Shown here: positions 45,383-54,178 of the stretch, one piece after another | How the letters are laid out: every line of letters starts with the position of its first letter | Numbering within the stretch: position 1 is the first letter of the stretch | Assembly: GCA_021818985.1 (NCBI GenBank) | Contig: JAKASO010000004.1 | Coordinates: 1 to 64,000 of the forward strand | Direction of reading: 5' to 3' | Source of the DNA: a bacterium | GTDB lineage: Bacteria; SZUA-79; Acidulodesulfobacterales; Acidulodesulfobacteraceae | DNA length: 64,000 bases | Translations under genes and position numbers: made by a program | The notes under the pieces: model-generated | What the model was told of the DNA's origin: nothing | Seen by the model: only the letters and a program-made list of their open reading frames with translations | Databases searched by the model: none

Positions 45383-46915
45383 ATGGTCCAAAGTTCCCAT
45401 AAAAATTATAAATGGATAGTTCTTACATTGGTCGTAGTTTCTTCGTTTATGGCGATTTTAGATGTCAATATCGTTACCGTTGCAATGCCTAAAATGATGT
45501 CCCACTTCGGCATCAATGTAACTGACGTGGAATGGGTAATGATAGCATATACCATAACATATTCTATCGTTATTTTGCCCATGATATTTATAAGAAGAAA
45601 ATTCGGCATTAAATATCCCTTTATAATTTCGATTATAATTTTTGTTGTGGGTTCTGCCCTATGCGGCATCTCTGTGTCGTTCCCCGAATTAGTGATATTC
45701 AGGATAATCCAAGCTATCGGCGGGGCAGGGCTCACGCCGACGGGACTGAATCTCTTGGCGGAGGTTTTCCCTCCAGAAGAAAGGGGTGAAGCTATGGGTA
45801 TCTGGTCTATAGGCGCGATGGTCGCACCGGCAATAGGTCCGACGCTCGGAGGTTTTCTTGTAGATTATGTCAACTGGAGATGGATATTTTATGTTAATGT
45901 TCCGATAGGCATCATTTCGCTTCTCAGCGCTTTTATGATATTGACTAAGGATATTCCTATCGTTAAATATATAAAAAGGTTTGATTATATAGGATTTGCG
46001 TTTATAGCTTTATTTTTAGGATTTTTACTGTATGCCTTAAACGAGGGGCAAACTTTCGGGTGGCATTCACCTGTTATAATTCAATCTGAAGTAATAAGCG
46101 GGTTTTGTTTCGTATTTTTTCTTATCTCGCAAATATTTGCTTCAAATCCGATTTTGAATTTAGAGGTATTTTCGAGTTATAATTTTGTTGTTTCGAGTAT
46201 TATTAATATGATCAGAGCCGTAGGGATATTTGGGGCGATGTTTCTTTTGCCATTATTTCTCGAAAATATTTTAAGCTATAACGCAATGCATGCCGGTATT
46301 TTGATGGCACCTACTGCGATTTCGGTAGCCGTCGTTTCCCCGTTTTCCGGTAAAATATCGGATCGCATAGGACCGAAATATCCGTTATTTATTGGTTTAT
46401 TGATCGTTGCATGGTCCATGTTTCTGTTCAAAAACATCTCGTTAAATACAAGTCTTTATGAAATAGTTGTAAATCAGCTTATAAGAGGCGTCGGCATAGG
46501 GCTATTAAACGCGCCTGTTATGAGTGCGGCACTAAACTCGGTCAAAAAAGAACTTATTCCAGAGGTCTCGGCTTTAATCCCCGTTACTTTACAGATTGGT
46601 GCTTCTTTTGGCATCGCTTATGTAGGAAACGAGCTCGAAGTGAGGCAGGTTTATCATTTAAACCAGTATGCGAGGGATATTAATCCCGCTTCGCCCGTAT
46701 TTCATCAAGTAATGGGTTTTTTGCAGAGCGATCTTATAAATAAAGCGCCTTCTTATTTTAAAATGAGTAATATTTTTCCCTTGCCAAAATTTGCTTTTTT
46801 AGATACGATAGCTCAAATGTATGCTGTAACTGCATCTTATGGCGACGCCTTTGCAATTTTAGGTTATATAACTTTAGGCGGGGCATTGGTCGCATTTTTA
46901 ATGAAAAACAGGTAA
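45383..46915 (+). CDS. MFS drug exporter, DHA2 (EmrB/QacA) family
   Basis: The 510-residue protein has about 14 membrane helices. It shows the helix-1 motif MAILDVNIVTVAMPKM, motif C-like GAMVAPAIGPTLGGF in helix 5, and WRWIFYVNVPIGI, all typical of the 14-helix DHA2 family. Such proteins export drugs or metabolites using the proton gradient. It lies 40 bases after the RND pump on the same strand and is probably in the tetR regulon. No EmrA-type adaptor is adjacent. Confidence 0.9.
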   Translation: MVQSSHKNYKWIVLTLVVVSSFMAILDVNIVTVAMPKMMSHFGINVTDVEWVMIAYTITYSIVILPMIFIRRKFGIKYPFIISIIIFVVGSALCGISVSFPELVIFRIIQAIGGAGLTPTGLNLLAEVFPPEERGEAMGIWSIGAMVAPAIGPTLGGFLVDYVNWRWIFYVNVPIGIISLLSAFMILTKDIPIVKYIKRFDYIGFAFIALFLGFLLYALNEGQTFGWHSPVIIQSEVISGFCFVFFLISQIFASNPILNLEVFSSYNFVVSSIINMIRAVGIFGAMFLLPLFLENILSYNAMHAGILMAPTAISVAVVSPFSGKISDRIGPKYPLFIGLLIVAWSMFLFKNISLNTSLYEIVVNQLIRGVGIGLLNAPVMSAALNSVKKELIPEVSALIPVTLQIGASFGIAYVGNELEVRQVYHLNQYARDINPASPVFHQVMGFLQSDLINKAPSYFKMSNIFPLPKFAFLDTIAQMYAVTASYGDAFAILGYITLGGALVAFLMKNR

Positions 46916-47035
46916 AAATAATAAAATCGCAAATACGGATGTTTATGTTATACCGGCATAACGGCATATTCTCAAAATTGCTGCAAAAAATTTTAATGTA
47001 AATTTCTTAAATAAATTTTTCGCTTTTTAATTTAT

Positions 47036-48466
47036 ATGTTTGAAGATAACAATATAAATATTATTTACACAGTTTCGGAGATAACTTCTCTTTTAAAGGA
47101 AGTAGTTGAAAGAGAATTTTATTTTGTGGGGGTAAAAGGGGAAGTTTCATCCGTTAAAAATAATTATTCGTCGGGTCATTTGTATTTTGATTTGAAAGAT
47201 GACAGCACAAAGATAAATTGTGTAATTTTCAGAAACGATCTTAATAGGATTCTTTTTGAAATAAAAGACGGCATGTCCGTTATTGTTTTCGGAAGGCTTA
47301 ATATATACGGGCCCCGCAGTTCTTATAATATCGTCGTTTCGTTAATTGAACCTGAAGGCTACGGTCAGCTTGCTTTAGCTTACGAACAGCTGAAAGAGAA
47401 GCTCAGGGAAAAGGGGCTTTTTGACGATAAACATAAAAGGCAGATCCCGTTTTTACCTCAAACTATCGGTATAGTGACCTCCAGAGGCGGAGCCGTTCTC
47501 CATGACATTATTAAAGTGATAACGGCCAGATTTGACGCGGCGCATTTAATTTTTGTAAATGCAAGTGTTCAGGGTTTAAATAGTTCTAAAGAGATAACAG
47601 AAGCAATAGAATTACTTAACAAATATAGCAAACAATACTGTAAAATAGATGTCATGATAGTAGGAAGAGGCGGAGGTTCGCTTGAAGATCTCTGGTCTTT
47701 TAACGAAGAGGCAACCGCTTATTCGATATTTAACTCCGAAATTCCGGTTATTAGTGCCGTGGGGCATGAAAGCGACAATACAATTGCGGATCTTGTTGCA
47801 GACAGGCGCGCCCCTACGCCGTCTGCCGCAGCTGAAATGATTGTGCCGGTAAAATCCGAACTCATATATAAGATAACCGGCATCATTGGAAGGTTAAAGC
47901 TCAGCGTTGCTAATAAACGGGAGCGCGAATCGGCAAAATTAAATGCCCTGATCGAAAGACGAAGACTTAAACATCCCTTAAAGGTTTTACCGGACAAAAA
48001 AATAAGAATGGATGATTTAACCAGCGATCTTTACAGATCTGCCGGATTAAAATTAGAAACTTTAAAGACGAAGCTCGAAGATTTGAAAGACAGGCTTGGA
48101 CTAAAAAACCCATCTTCTCTTATTAAGAATAGAAAAATAGAGATAAATAATTTGCTTATGAACATGCAAAAGTCGTTGAACTACGGAATTTCTATTTACA
48201 GGCATAAAAGCCGTTATTTACTGGAAAGAACATTATCATTTGATCTTTTAAACGAATTTAAACGTGAAATAAATATATTGCAAAAGGCATTAGATTCATT
48301 AAGCCCTTATGCCGTCCTAAAAAGAGGGTATTCTATCGTATTTTCTCAAAAAAAAGAGGTCATATCTTCCGTGTTAAAAGTTAAAGAAAATGAAGATATA
48401 ACTATTTCCGTAAGCGACGGTTCGATAAATGCAATTGTTTTAAGTAAAGTTCGGGAAAAGACTTAA
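47036..48466 (+). CDS. xseA: exodeoxyribonuclease VII large subunit
   Basis: It is the catalytic subunit of exonuclease VII, which degrades single-stranded DNA into short oligonucleotides, with XseB. An N-terminal OB fold (FVGVKGEVSSVKNNYSSGHL) precedes the nuclease core with GIVTSRGGAVLHDI and VGRGGGSLEDLWSFNEE. A long coiled-coil region lies at about 265-420. The 476 residues are normal. It ends six bases from the convergent modC end, so no terminator separates them. Confidence 0.95.
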   Translation: MFEDNNINIIYTVSEITSLLKEVVEREFYFVGVKGEVSSVKNNYSSGHLYFDLKDDSTKINCVIFRNDLNRILFEIKDGMSVIVFGRLNIYGPRSSYNIVVSLIEPEGYGQLALAYEQLKEKLREKGLFDDKHKRQIPFLPQTIGIVTSRGGAVLHDIIKVITARFDAAHLIFVNASVQGLNSSKEITEAIELLNKYSKQYCKIDVMIVGRGGGSLEDLWSFNEEATAYSIFNSEIPVISAVGHESDNTIADLVADRRAPTPSAAAEMIVPVKSELIYKITGIIGRLKLSVANKRERESAKLNALIERRRLKHPLKVLPDKKIRMDDLTSDLYRSAGLKLETLKTKLEDLKDRLGLKNPSSLIKNRKIEINNLLMNMQKSLNYGISIYRHKSRYLLERTLSFDLLNEFKREINILQKALDSLSPYAVLKRGYSIVFSQKKEVISSVLKVKENEDITISVSDGSINAIVLSKVREKT

Positions 48467-48472
48467 CAAAAA

Positions 48473-49636
48473 CTACGGCATTTGAGGCATCTGATTTTTT
48501 GCCTTTTTCCTTTTAATTATATGAATCGCGGATTTTTTTAGAGATAAAAAGACTGTCTTTCCTTCGTTAAGATTCATTATTTCATAAGCATGGTACGGCA
48601 AAAGCACTTTAAATTCAGTTCCTTCTTTTGAAACTATCAAAAGATCCACCATTCTTGAAGTAAATACCGTTCTTATAATCCTGCCTGTAAAGTGATTTTC
48701 CCTGACAGCTTTCGACGACGGTTTATCTTCCCTTAAAATTATTATATCTTCGGGCCTAATAACGAAAAATACATTTTCGTTTATCTCGAACCCGCTCTGA
48801 TAATCGGCTTCTATGAATTTGCCATTTTTATCATGCATGCCTATAATTATAGTATTACCTTCTTCATCGATAATATCTATCATGCCTTCAAATATATTTT
48901 CTGTTCCGAGAAGATATACAGTATCTATTGTCCCCGGTTTTTTTAGAATGTCTTTAGGATCGCCGCTTTCCTGTATTTTTCCGTTATTTATTACAAACAT
49001 GGTATCAGAAAGGCTCATAACGTCTTCTATGTCATGGGTAACTAAAAGCGTTGTGATAGAAAGTTCGGATTGAATGCTTTTTATAAGATTCCTGACCTTT
49101 GTTTTTGATATTATATCGAGATTTGAAAACGGTTCGTCCATAAGAAGAACTTCAGGTTTAGTTGCAAGCGCCCTGGCTAAACTAACCCGCTGCGCCTGTC
49201 CCATGCTTATTTCATTTGGGTATCTTTTTTCGAGACCAGTTATTCCAAGTATTTCCATAATTTCTTTAACATTTCTCGCAATATCTTTTTTTTCGCCGCT
49301 TATAGTGTTCATTCTTTGCTGATTTCTTTTAACCTTAAGCCCGAAGGCGATATTTTCGAAAATGTTCATATTCGGGAAAAGAAGCGGTTCGTCCATAACG
49401 AGAGCGATGGATCTTTCATACGGTTCCAATTTGTTGATGTTTTCCCCTTTAAGCAGGATATCTCCCATGTCCTGTTTTGTTATACCGCAGATTACCGACA
49501 GCAATGTGCTTTTGCCTTCGCCGGAATATCCAAAAATCGAAGATATTTTCCCCTTTTCGATGTTCAAATTTATCCCGCTTAAGACCTTTTTATCTTTAAA
49601 ATTTTTAAAGATATTTTTAATTTCTAATAATGCCAT
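48473..49636 (-). CDS. modC: molybdate/tungstate ABC transporter ATP-binding protein
   Basis: It energises molybdate or tungstate import. Walker A is GYSGEGKST, Walker B VLLMDEP, and the H loop LLVTHD. The signature reads ISMGQAQRV where LSGGQ is usual, an acceptable but unusual variant. A TOBE-like regulatory tail (about 280-375) ends in a basic segment. The 387 residues are in range. It is the last gene of the modA-modB-modC operon, 79 bases after modB. Whether molybdate, tungstate or sulfate is preferred cannot be decided from this subunit. Confidence 0.85.
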   Translation of the reverse strand: MALLEIKNIFKNFKDKKVLSGINLNIEKGKISSIFGYSGEGKSTLLSVICGITKQDMGDILLKGENINKLEPYERSIALVMDEPLLFPNMNIFENIAFGLKVKRNQQRMNTISGEKKDIARNVKEIMEILGITGLEKRYPNEISMGQAQRVSLARALATKPEVLLMDEPFSNLDIISKTKVRNLIKSIQSELSITTLLVTHDIEDVMSLSDTMFVINNGKIQESGDPKDILKKPGTIDTVYLLGTENIFEGMIDIIDEEGNTIIIGMHDKNGKFIEADYQSGFEINENVFFVIRPEDIIILREDKPSSKAVRENHFTGRIIRTVFTSRMVDLLIVSKEGTEFKVLLPYHAYEIMNLNEGKTVFLSLKKSAIHIIKRKKAKNQMPQMP

Positions 49637-49715
49637 AATTATTTATATTCGTAAATCCCCGCCACTACCGAAAAGAGATGCAAACTATGTTTATTTTTTA
49701 GTATATGAAATATTT

Positions 49716-50507
49716 TCAGCGTTTGGACCTGTAGTAAAAAAGTTTAAAAATACTTAAAGATATAAGTGAAAAAATCATTAATATCGAAGCGATAGCTATA
49801 GCCGCCGGATAATTACCGTAGCTTGTTTTGACAAAAACCTTTATCGGCGCAGTTTCGGTCAAATTAGGAATAACTCCGGAAACCATCTGAGTCGCTGCGT
49901 ATTCCCCCATTGATCTCGACCAGCTCATAGCGGCTCCTGCAATCAGCCCGTTTATCGAAACAGGAAGTATAATCTTAAAAAGTATATCGAAAGAGGATGC
50001 GCCAAGCGTTTTGGCGAGATCTATCATTCTTCTGTTGATAGAATCAAACGATTCTTTGAGTATATTTACAAAAAATGGAAAAGAAATTATGAGCTGGACG
50101 AGTATAATGCCTTGCGCCGTAAAAACAAATCTGATCCCTCTATCTACCAGAAATTTGCCAACAGGATTAAGCGGTCCTAAGGTAATAAGTATTGCAAATC
50201 CTACTACAAGCGGAGATGTCGTAAGCGGCAGCGTAGAGACAAGGTCAAGAAAAAATGAGGCTTTGCTTTTTTTAAACGAAAGTATGTATGCAACGGGGAT
50301 GCCGATCAGCATGTTTATGAGAATTACGGCGATTGATATCTTAACGCTTAAAAATATCGCATTCCATAACCCTGAGCGCGTTAGTTCCTTGAAAATCAGG
50401 GCAAAAGAAGTCTGAAAGAATATTCCTGAAAGTAAGGCGATAAGTACAATAAAAAATGAAAATGCTACGAAGAATATTATGATGTCAAATATCTTATTTT
50501 TTTTCAT
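49716..50507 (-). CDS. modB: molybdate/tungstate ABC transporter permease
   Basis: The 263-residue inner-membrane permease has about six helices. The EAA-type loop that contacts the ATPase reads DLAKTLGASSFDILFKIILP, split near 165-185. The following SRSMGEYAATQMVSG is the conserved segment of ModB/WtpB permeases. It lies between modA (72-base gap) and modC (79-base gap) on the minus strand. Confidence 0.9.
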   Translation of the reverse strand: MKKNKIFDIIIFFVAFSFFIVLIALLSGIFFQTSFALIFKELTRSGLWNAIFLSVKISIAVILINMLIGIPVAYILSFKKSKASFFLDLVSTLPLTTSPLVVGFAILITLGPLNPVGKFLVDRGIRFVFTAQGIILVQLIISFPFFVNILKESFDSINRRMIDLAKTLGASSFDILFKIILPVSINGLIAGAAMSWSRSMGEYAATQMVSGVIPNLTETAPIKVFVKTSYGNYPAAIAIASILMIFSLISLSIFKLFYYRSKR

Positions 50508-50579
50508 CTACCGTCTATTGCAAGGGAAGAGGAGGCCACTATCAATTAATTAATTGTTAATAGTTTTATCGCTTAAATT

Positions 50580-51383
50580 TTATTTTGCTGGAGTAAAACC
50601 CCAGTATTTGAGTATTTTTTTGCCTTCAGAAGAAAATAGCAGATTTTCAAATTCCTTTGCAAGCATTTTGTGTTTTGAACGGTTAAGAATAGAGACGGTG
50701 AATTTAGCTTTTGTGTTGTATTCTTGCGGTATCGTTATTATATTTATCTTAGCCCCGTTTCTTTTAAGCTCTAATAGTTGCGATGTATATAATATGCCTA
50801 TGTCTGTATTGCCGCTTTCGAGTACCGGCATAACTAAGGCTGCATCTAAAAGATGATTGTCGTGATCCGTAATCTTATTAAATGCGCCGGGTATTTTCTT
50901 ATTTATTATTCTAAACATTTTCCATGTATAATCTCCTGCCGGATCGGAGCGGGGAGAAGATGTGGCGAGCGAAACGCTTTCGTCCATCAGTTTGGCGATT
51001 AAATTGGACTTGGTTACATTGGCAGGGTTGTTGTAAGGAGTTGCTGCGGCTAAATAATCGTAAGCAAAAGTTTTATATGATTTTAAATAATTCTTTTTCA
51101 TTAGTTCCCTCTGAAATTTGCCGTTTGCCGAAAGGAACATATCGGCGGGAGCGCCTTCTTCTATGTCGCCTTTTAAAACGCCGGCGCCAAGAAAATCATA
51201 ATATACGTGCACATTCGGATGCTCTTTTTTAAAAATATTGCCTATTTCCATAATAGGCTTTGGAAGGGCATCTGCGGCAAAAATCCTTAAAGTCGCGGCA
51301 TTTACGGCTGTTGTAAAAGTTCCCGGTATTAGAATAATTAAAGTTAAGAAAAGAAATTTATTTAAAAGTTTTTCCATAAACAC
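50580..51383 (-). CDS. modA: molybdate/tungstate-binding periplasmic protein
   Basis: This periplasmic solute-binding protein has a cleavable signal peptide (hydrophobic core about 8-27, VNAA cleavage region). LGAGVLKGDIEEGAPADMF is the ModA-type segment that follows the first oxyanion-binding loop, and SSPRSDPAGDY is the late-loop motif shared with tungstate-binding WtpA. So the substrate is molybdate, tungstate or both. The frame opens at GTG 51383, but ATG 51377 is equally good. It heads the modABC operon under a ModE-type operator. Confidence 0.88.
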   Translation of the reverse strand: MFMEKLLNKFLFLTLIILIPGTFTTAVNAATLRIFAADALPKPIMEIGNIFKKEHPNVHVYYDFLGAGVLKGDIEEGAPADMFLSANGKFQRELMKKNYLKSYKTFAYDYLAAATPYNNPANVTKSNLIAKLMDESVSLATSSPRSDPAGDYTWKMFRIINKKIPGAFNKITDHDNHLLDAALVMPVLESGNTDIGILYTSQLLELKRNGAKINIITIPQEYNTKAKFTVSILNRSKHKMLAKEFENLLFSSEGKKILKYWGFTPAK

Positions 51384-51423
51384 CGTCAGAAACTTCTTTT
51401 TGGTGATTTAAGCTAAATTGATG

Positions 51424-51466
51424 TTTTCGTTAGGTCTAATATGTCATAACGAAAAATATTTGTCAA
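51424..51466 (-). promoter_or_regulatory. modA promoter overlapped by a ModE-type operator
   Basis: On the minus strand TTGACA (51461-51466) and CATATT (51438-51443) are spaced 17 bases apart. TTTTCGTTA (51424-51432) and TAACGAAAA (51447-51455) form a perfect 9-bp inverted repeat with a 14-base spacer over the -10 region. The CGTTA-N14-TAACG architecture is that of ModE operators as I recall them. No modE gene is in the window. Confidence 0.72.
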
Positions 51467-51528
51467 TAAAAATTTTCCATTTCTCTTAAACGGGGGCAGT
51501 TTGGGGATGGGAGTATAAAAAAAAGAAT

Positions 51529-51583
51529 AAAAAAGCCTTTATGCTAAATTAATTAATAACATAAATAACATAAAGGCTTTTTT
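51529..51583 (-). terminator. bidirectional-looking terminator after traT
   Basis: A perfect 15-bp inverted repeat, AAAAAAGCCTTTATG with CATAAAGGCTTTTTT, has a 25-base AT-rich loop. It lies just beyond the traT stop and upstream of the modA promoter. Because both arms end in an A/T run it could stop transcription in both directions. Confidence 0.85.
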
Positions 51584-51604
51584 ATTTTCGTCGTTAGAGC
51601 TTTG

Positions 51605-52348
51605 TTACGGCATAAGATTAGCTATCGAATGTGCCATTTGATGTTTTAAAGCCGGTTCTGCGGAACTGAACTGTAAGTTTATCGCAGAGGCTTGAGATAC
51701 AATCCTGTCCCTGTAAATTTCCCAGTTTTTTATCCCAGAATTATATGTTGTGATAGTGCTTGCCGTACCCTGGCTGGCGGCGGTAGAATTTGTCGTATAA
51801 GTTCCCGCTTGCCTCTGTTCCAACTGAATATCCACTACCATCATATAATGTTTTTGCGAAATCATCGAGCCTATAATGCCGCCGACTAACGCTCCAGCCG
51901 CACCGCCTACAACAGTGCTTCCGACTGTGCCGTATGTTGAGCCTATCAAAGCCCCGCCAAAACCGCCCGCTAAAGCGCCTTCCACCGTATAACTATGGGT
52001 TTCTAAACCTATATAAAGGATATTTGTCATTAACATAAAATTAGCTTCCCGCGGGTTATTTGTAATGCGGTATCCTTCGCCGATTAAGGTAGAAATAAGC
52101 TCATTTCTAAAATTAAGCCCTGTTGCAGTTGAGGTATTGCGGGTCGTTACATAAACTATCTTGTTCCGGGGTGAAACAGGCTGCAGGAAAATACTCGAAG
52201 ACATTTTAGTACTTAAAGCTACGTTGCCGGCGGAAAGACCGCTTGAGCTTGTCGTAGAGGTTGCCGTTGTGGCGCATCCGCTTAAGACAATCCCGCTGGT
52301 AAATAGCAAAAGCAGGAAAAAGACTAACATTTTTTTAGATTTCATCAT
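51605..52348 (-). CDS. traT: TraT-family outer-membrane lipoprotein
   Basis: The 247-residue protein has a lipoprotein signal with lipobox LSGC (Cys25). The middle glycine-rich stretch (EGALAGGFGGALIG and AAGALVGGIIGSMISQ) forms hydrophobic hairpins, and YMMVVDIQLEQRQ follows. This is the TraT complement-resistance layout, best known from conjugative plasmids but also found on chromosomes without tra genes, as here. No conjugation genes are nearby. An AGGAGG ribosome binding site is ideally placed. A surface or envelope-stability role is inferred. Confidence 0.88.
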   Translation of the reverse strand: MMKSKKMLVFFLLLLFTSGIVLSGCATTATSTTSSSGLSAGNVALSTKMSSSIFLQPVSPRNKIVYVTTRNTSTATGLNFRNELISTLIGEGYRITNNPREANFMLMTNILYIGLETHSYTVEGALAGGFGGALIGSTYGTVGSTVVGGAAGALVGGIIGSMISQKHYMMVVDIQLEQRQAGTYTTNSTAASQGTASTITTYNSGIKNWEIYRDRIVSQASAINLQFSSAEPALKHQMAHSIANLMP

Positions 52349-52466
52349 GAAATCCTCCTAAAATAAGATTAATTTTAAATTTTTTTTATTAAAAGCTGTA
52401 AACTTTACCTTTATATGATATGCATTTCTTCTTTTTATTTTTATATTATATTCATATTATATTTAT

Positions 52467-52494
52467 ATTATATCCCTGTTGCAAAATATTTCAA
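52467..52494 (-). promoter_or_regulatory. sigma-70-type promoter for traT
   Basis: On the minus strand TTGAAA (52489-52494) and TATAAT (52467-52472) are separated by 16 bases, about 120 bases upstream of the traT start. The transcript leader is AT-rich. Confidence 0.6.
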
Positions 52495-52575
52495 CTTTTT
52501 TCTTAATTTTGTTAAGGCAATTTAGAAATGTCCTGTCAAGGCCGCAAGCTTATTTAAAGGGGAGAGTCGGGTTTT

Positions 52576-53706
52576 TTATTGTTTTAAATTCAGATAATGG
52601 TTTATATTATAAGTTTGTTTCTTTATAGTTCTGGCAAATAATATTTTGCCGTTCTTTGTTGAAATAAAATACAGATAAACGGTTTTTTTTGGATGGAGCG
52701 CGGCATTAATAGCTTGAAGATTGGGATTTGAAATAGGGGTGGGGGGCAGCCCCGCGTTTAAATAGGTATTGTATGGGGATTTGATCTTCAGATATGAAGG
52801 TTTCATTGAGTCCGGGAATTTATACGTGCGCCAACGACTGTCCCTGCCGGCGCTTTGTTTTTCATTATCTTTATTATTTTGGCTATTATTATTTTTGATG
52901 TATTTGTTACGATTATTCGTTCCATTGAAGTATTTATCGTATAAGGTCAAATCTTTGCCATATATAGCCGTAGGGTCGCTATCCAACGCCATATTAATCT
53001 TTAGCCTGTTTTTAAAAACAGCAGAAACGGTCCTCATGTCTTTTTCTCCGTGCGCTTCTTTAATTATCAAAGAAGCGATTATTATGTCTTTATACTTTAG
53101 GTTTAAAGCGGCGGTTTTTGATTTGAACCCGTTATACATCTCTTTTATAATGCTTTTTGGGCGGGAATCTATCTTAAATATATATGTATTTGGATATAAA
53201 AAACCTTCGATACTTTTTTTGTTTACTCCAATGCTTAAAAGAAAATCCTTGTTGAAGCATGTTTTTATAAATGCTTTTTCTTTTACTATATGGTTTTTGT
53301 TTAATATTTTTGCCATCTGAAAGATATTTGTGCCGGGCGGAATTGTAACTCTGGCGGTTGCAATATTGCCGTTTACAAATTTGTAATATAAGGCGGCGGG
53401 GGATTCCGACGGGGAAAGATAGTAATCTCCTGCTTCTATATATCTGGAGTAGCCGCTTATAAAACCTATAAAATAAAAAAGATAAAAATTGCCGATTGCC
53501 TTTTTTTTGTATAGCTTATAGGCGATTGTTTCTAATGAATCGCCTTTTTTTATTTTAAATAATATATGTTTTTTATTATATTTAAAGGATTGGGGAAGAA
53601 ATGCATAAGCGGCTAAATATATTATAATTAGCAGCGGTATAAGATATTTTAGCGCAGAGATGATCTTTTTGACATTTTTTGGGAGCTGATAATTAAAATA
53701 ACACAT
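52576..53706 (-). CDS. mltG: endolytic murein transglycosylase MltG
   Basis: This inner-membrane lytic transglycosylase cuts nascent glycan strands and ends peptidoglycan synthesis. One N-terminal membrane helix (about 20-38) is followed by a LysM-like region (KGDSLETIAYKLY) and the YceG domain. Catalytic Glu217 lies in IIKEAHG, and DSDPTAIYG and SPYNTYLNAGLPPTPISNPN follow. Between the last two blocks there is an unusual insert of about 50 residues, asparagine- and lysine-rich (about 255-308). Length is 376. It is four bases upstream of ruvX's end on the same strand, a common pairing. Confidence 0.92.
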   Translation of the reverse strand: MCYFNYQLPKNVKKIISALKYLIPLLIIIYLAAYAFLPQSFKYNKKHILFKIKKGDSLETIAYKLYKKKAIGNFYLFYFIGFISGYSRYIEAGDYYLSPSESPAALYYKFVNGNIATARVTIPPGTNIFQMAKILNKNHIVKEKAFIKTCFNKDFLLSIGVNKKSIEGFLYPNTYIFKIDSRPKSIIKEMYNGFKSKTAALNLKYKDIIIASLIIKEAHGEKDMRTVSAVFKNRLKINMALDSDPTAIYGKDLTLYDKYFNGTNNRNKYIKNNNSQNNKDNEKQSAGRDSRWRTYKFPDSMKPSYLKIKSPYNTYLNAGLPPTPISNPNLQAINAALHPKKTVYLYFISTKNGKILFARTIKKQTYNINHYLNLKQ

Positions 53707-53710
53707 AGAA

Positions 53711-54145
53711 TTAATTTTTGCTGTTCAGATAGGATTGCAGTATAAGCGAAGCTGCGACTGAGTCTATGATCTCTTTCCTTTTTTTTCTTTTAATATTATT
53801 TTTTATGAGGCTTTTTTGTGCCTGAGAGGTTGAAAATCTTTCATCGAAAGTAATTACCACAGTATCTTTTACGGCGCCGTTTTTAATTGCCGAATTAAGT
53901 TCGGAGGTAAATTCGTTTACTTTGATAGAAAGCGCGGTTGGCTGTCCCCGTAAGCCGATCGGCATTCCAATAATAATGACGCCTATATTTTCTTTAGATA
54001 TTATAGCGTTTAGCTCTTCAAAAATGCTTTGCATACCGGTATTAGGCAGGTATTTGTAAGGAAAGGCTATGGTAGCGGTATCATCGCTGATAGCCAGCCC
54101 TATTCTTCGTAGTCCATAATCAATACAGAGTACTTTTTCATTCAT
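53711..54145 (-). CDS. ruvX: Holliday junction resolvase-like RuvX/YqgF
   Basis: This RNase H-fold nuclease of the YqgF family is linked to 16S rRNA 5' processing and Holliday-junction cutting. The first strand CIDYGLRRIGLAISD has Asp9. The second acidic site is in TFDERFST and the third in ERKEIIDSVAASLIL-like sequence (KEIIDSVAA). The 144 residues are normal. It lies between bioB and mltG on the minus strand. Confidence 0.92.
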   Translation of the reverse strand: MNEKVLCIDYGLRRIGLAISDDTATIAFPYKYLPNTGMQSIFEELNAIISKENIGVIIIGMPIGLRGQPTALSIKVNEFTSELNSAIKNGAVKDTVVITFDERFSTSQAQKSLIKNNIKRKKRKEIIDSVAASLILQSYLNSKN

Positions 54146-54178
54146 CGAAAAATTAAAAAAATTAACTATGAAAATTAA

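Noticed and set aside
51605-52348. Evidence of a conjugative element from the TraT gene
   Set aside because: No other tra, relaxase or integrase genes are present; TraT-like lipoproteins also occur on chromosomes.
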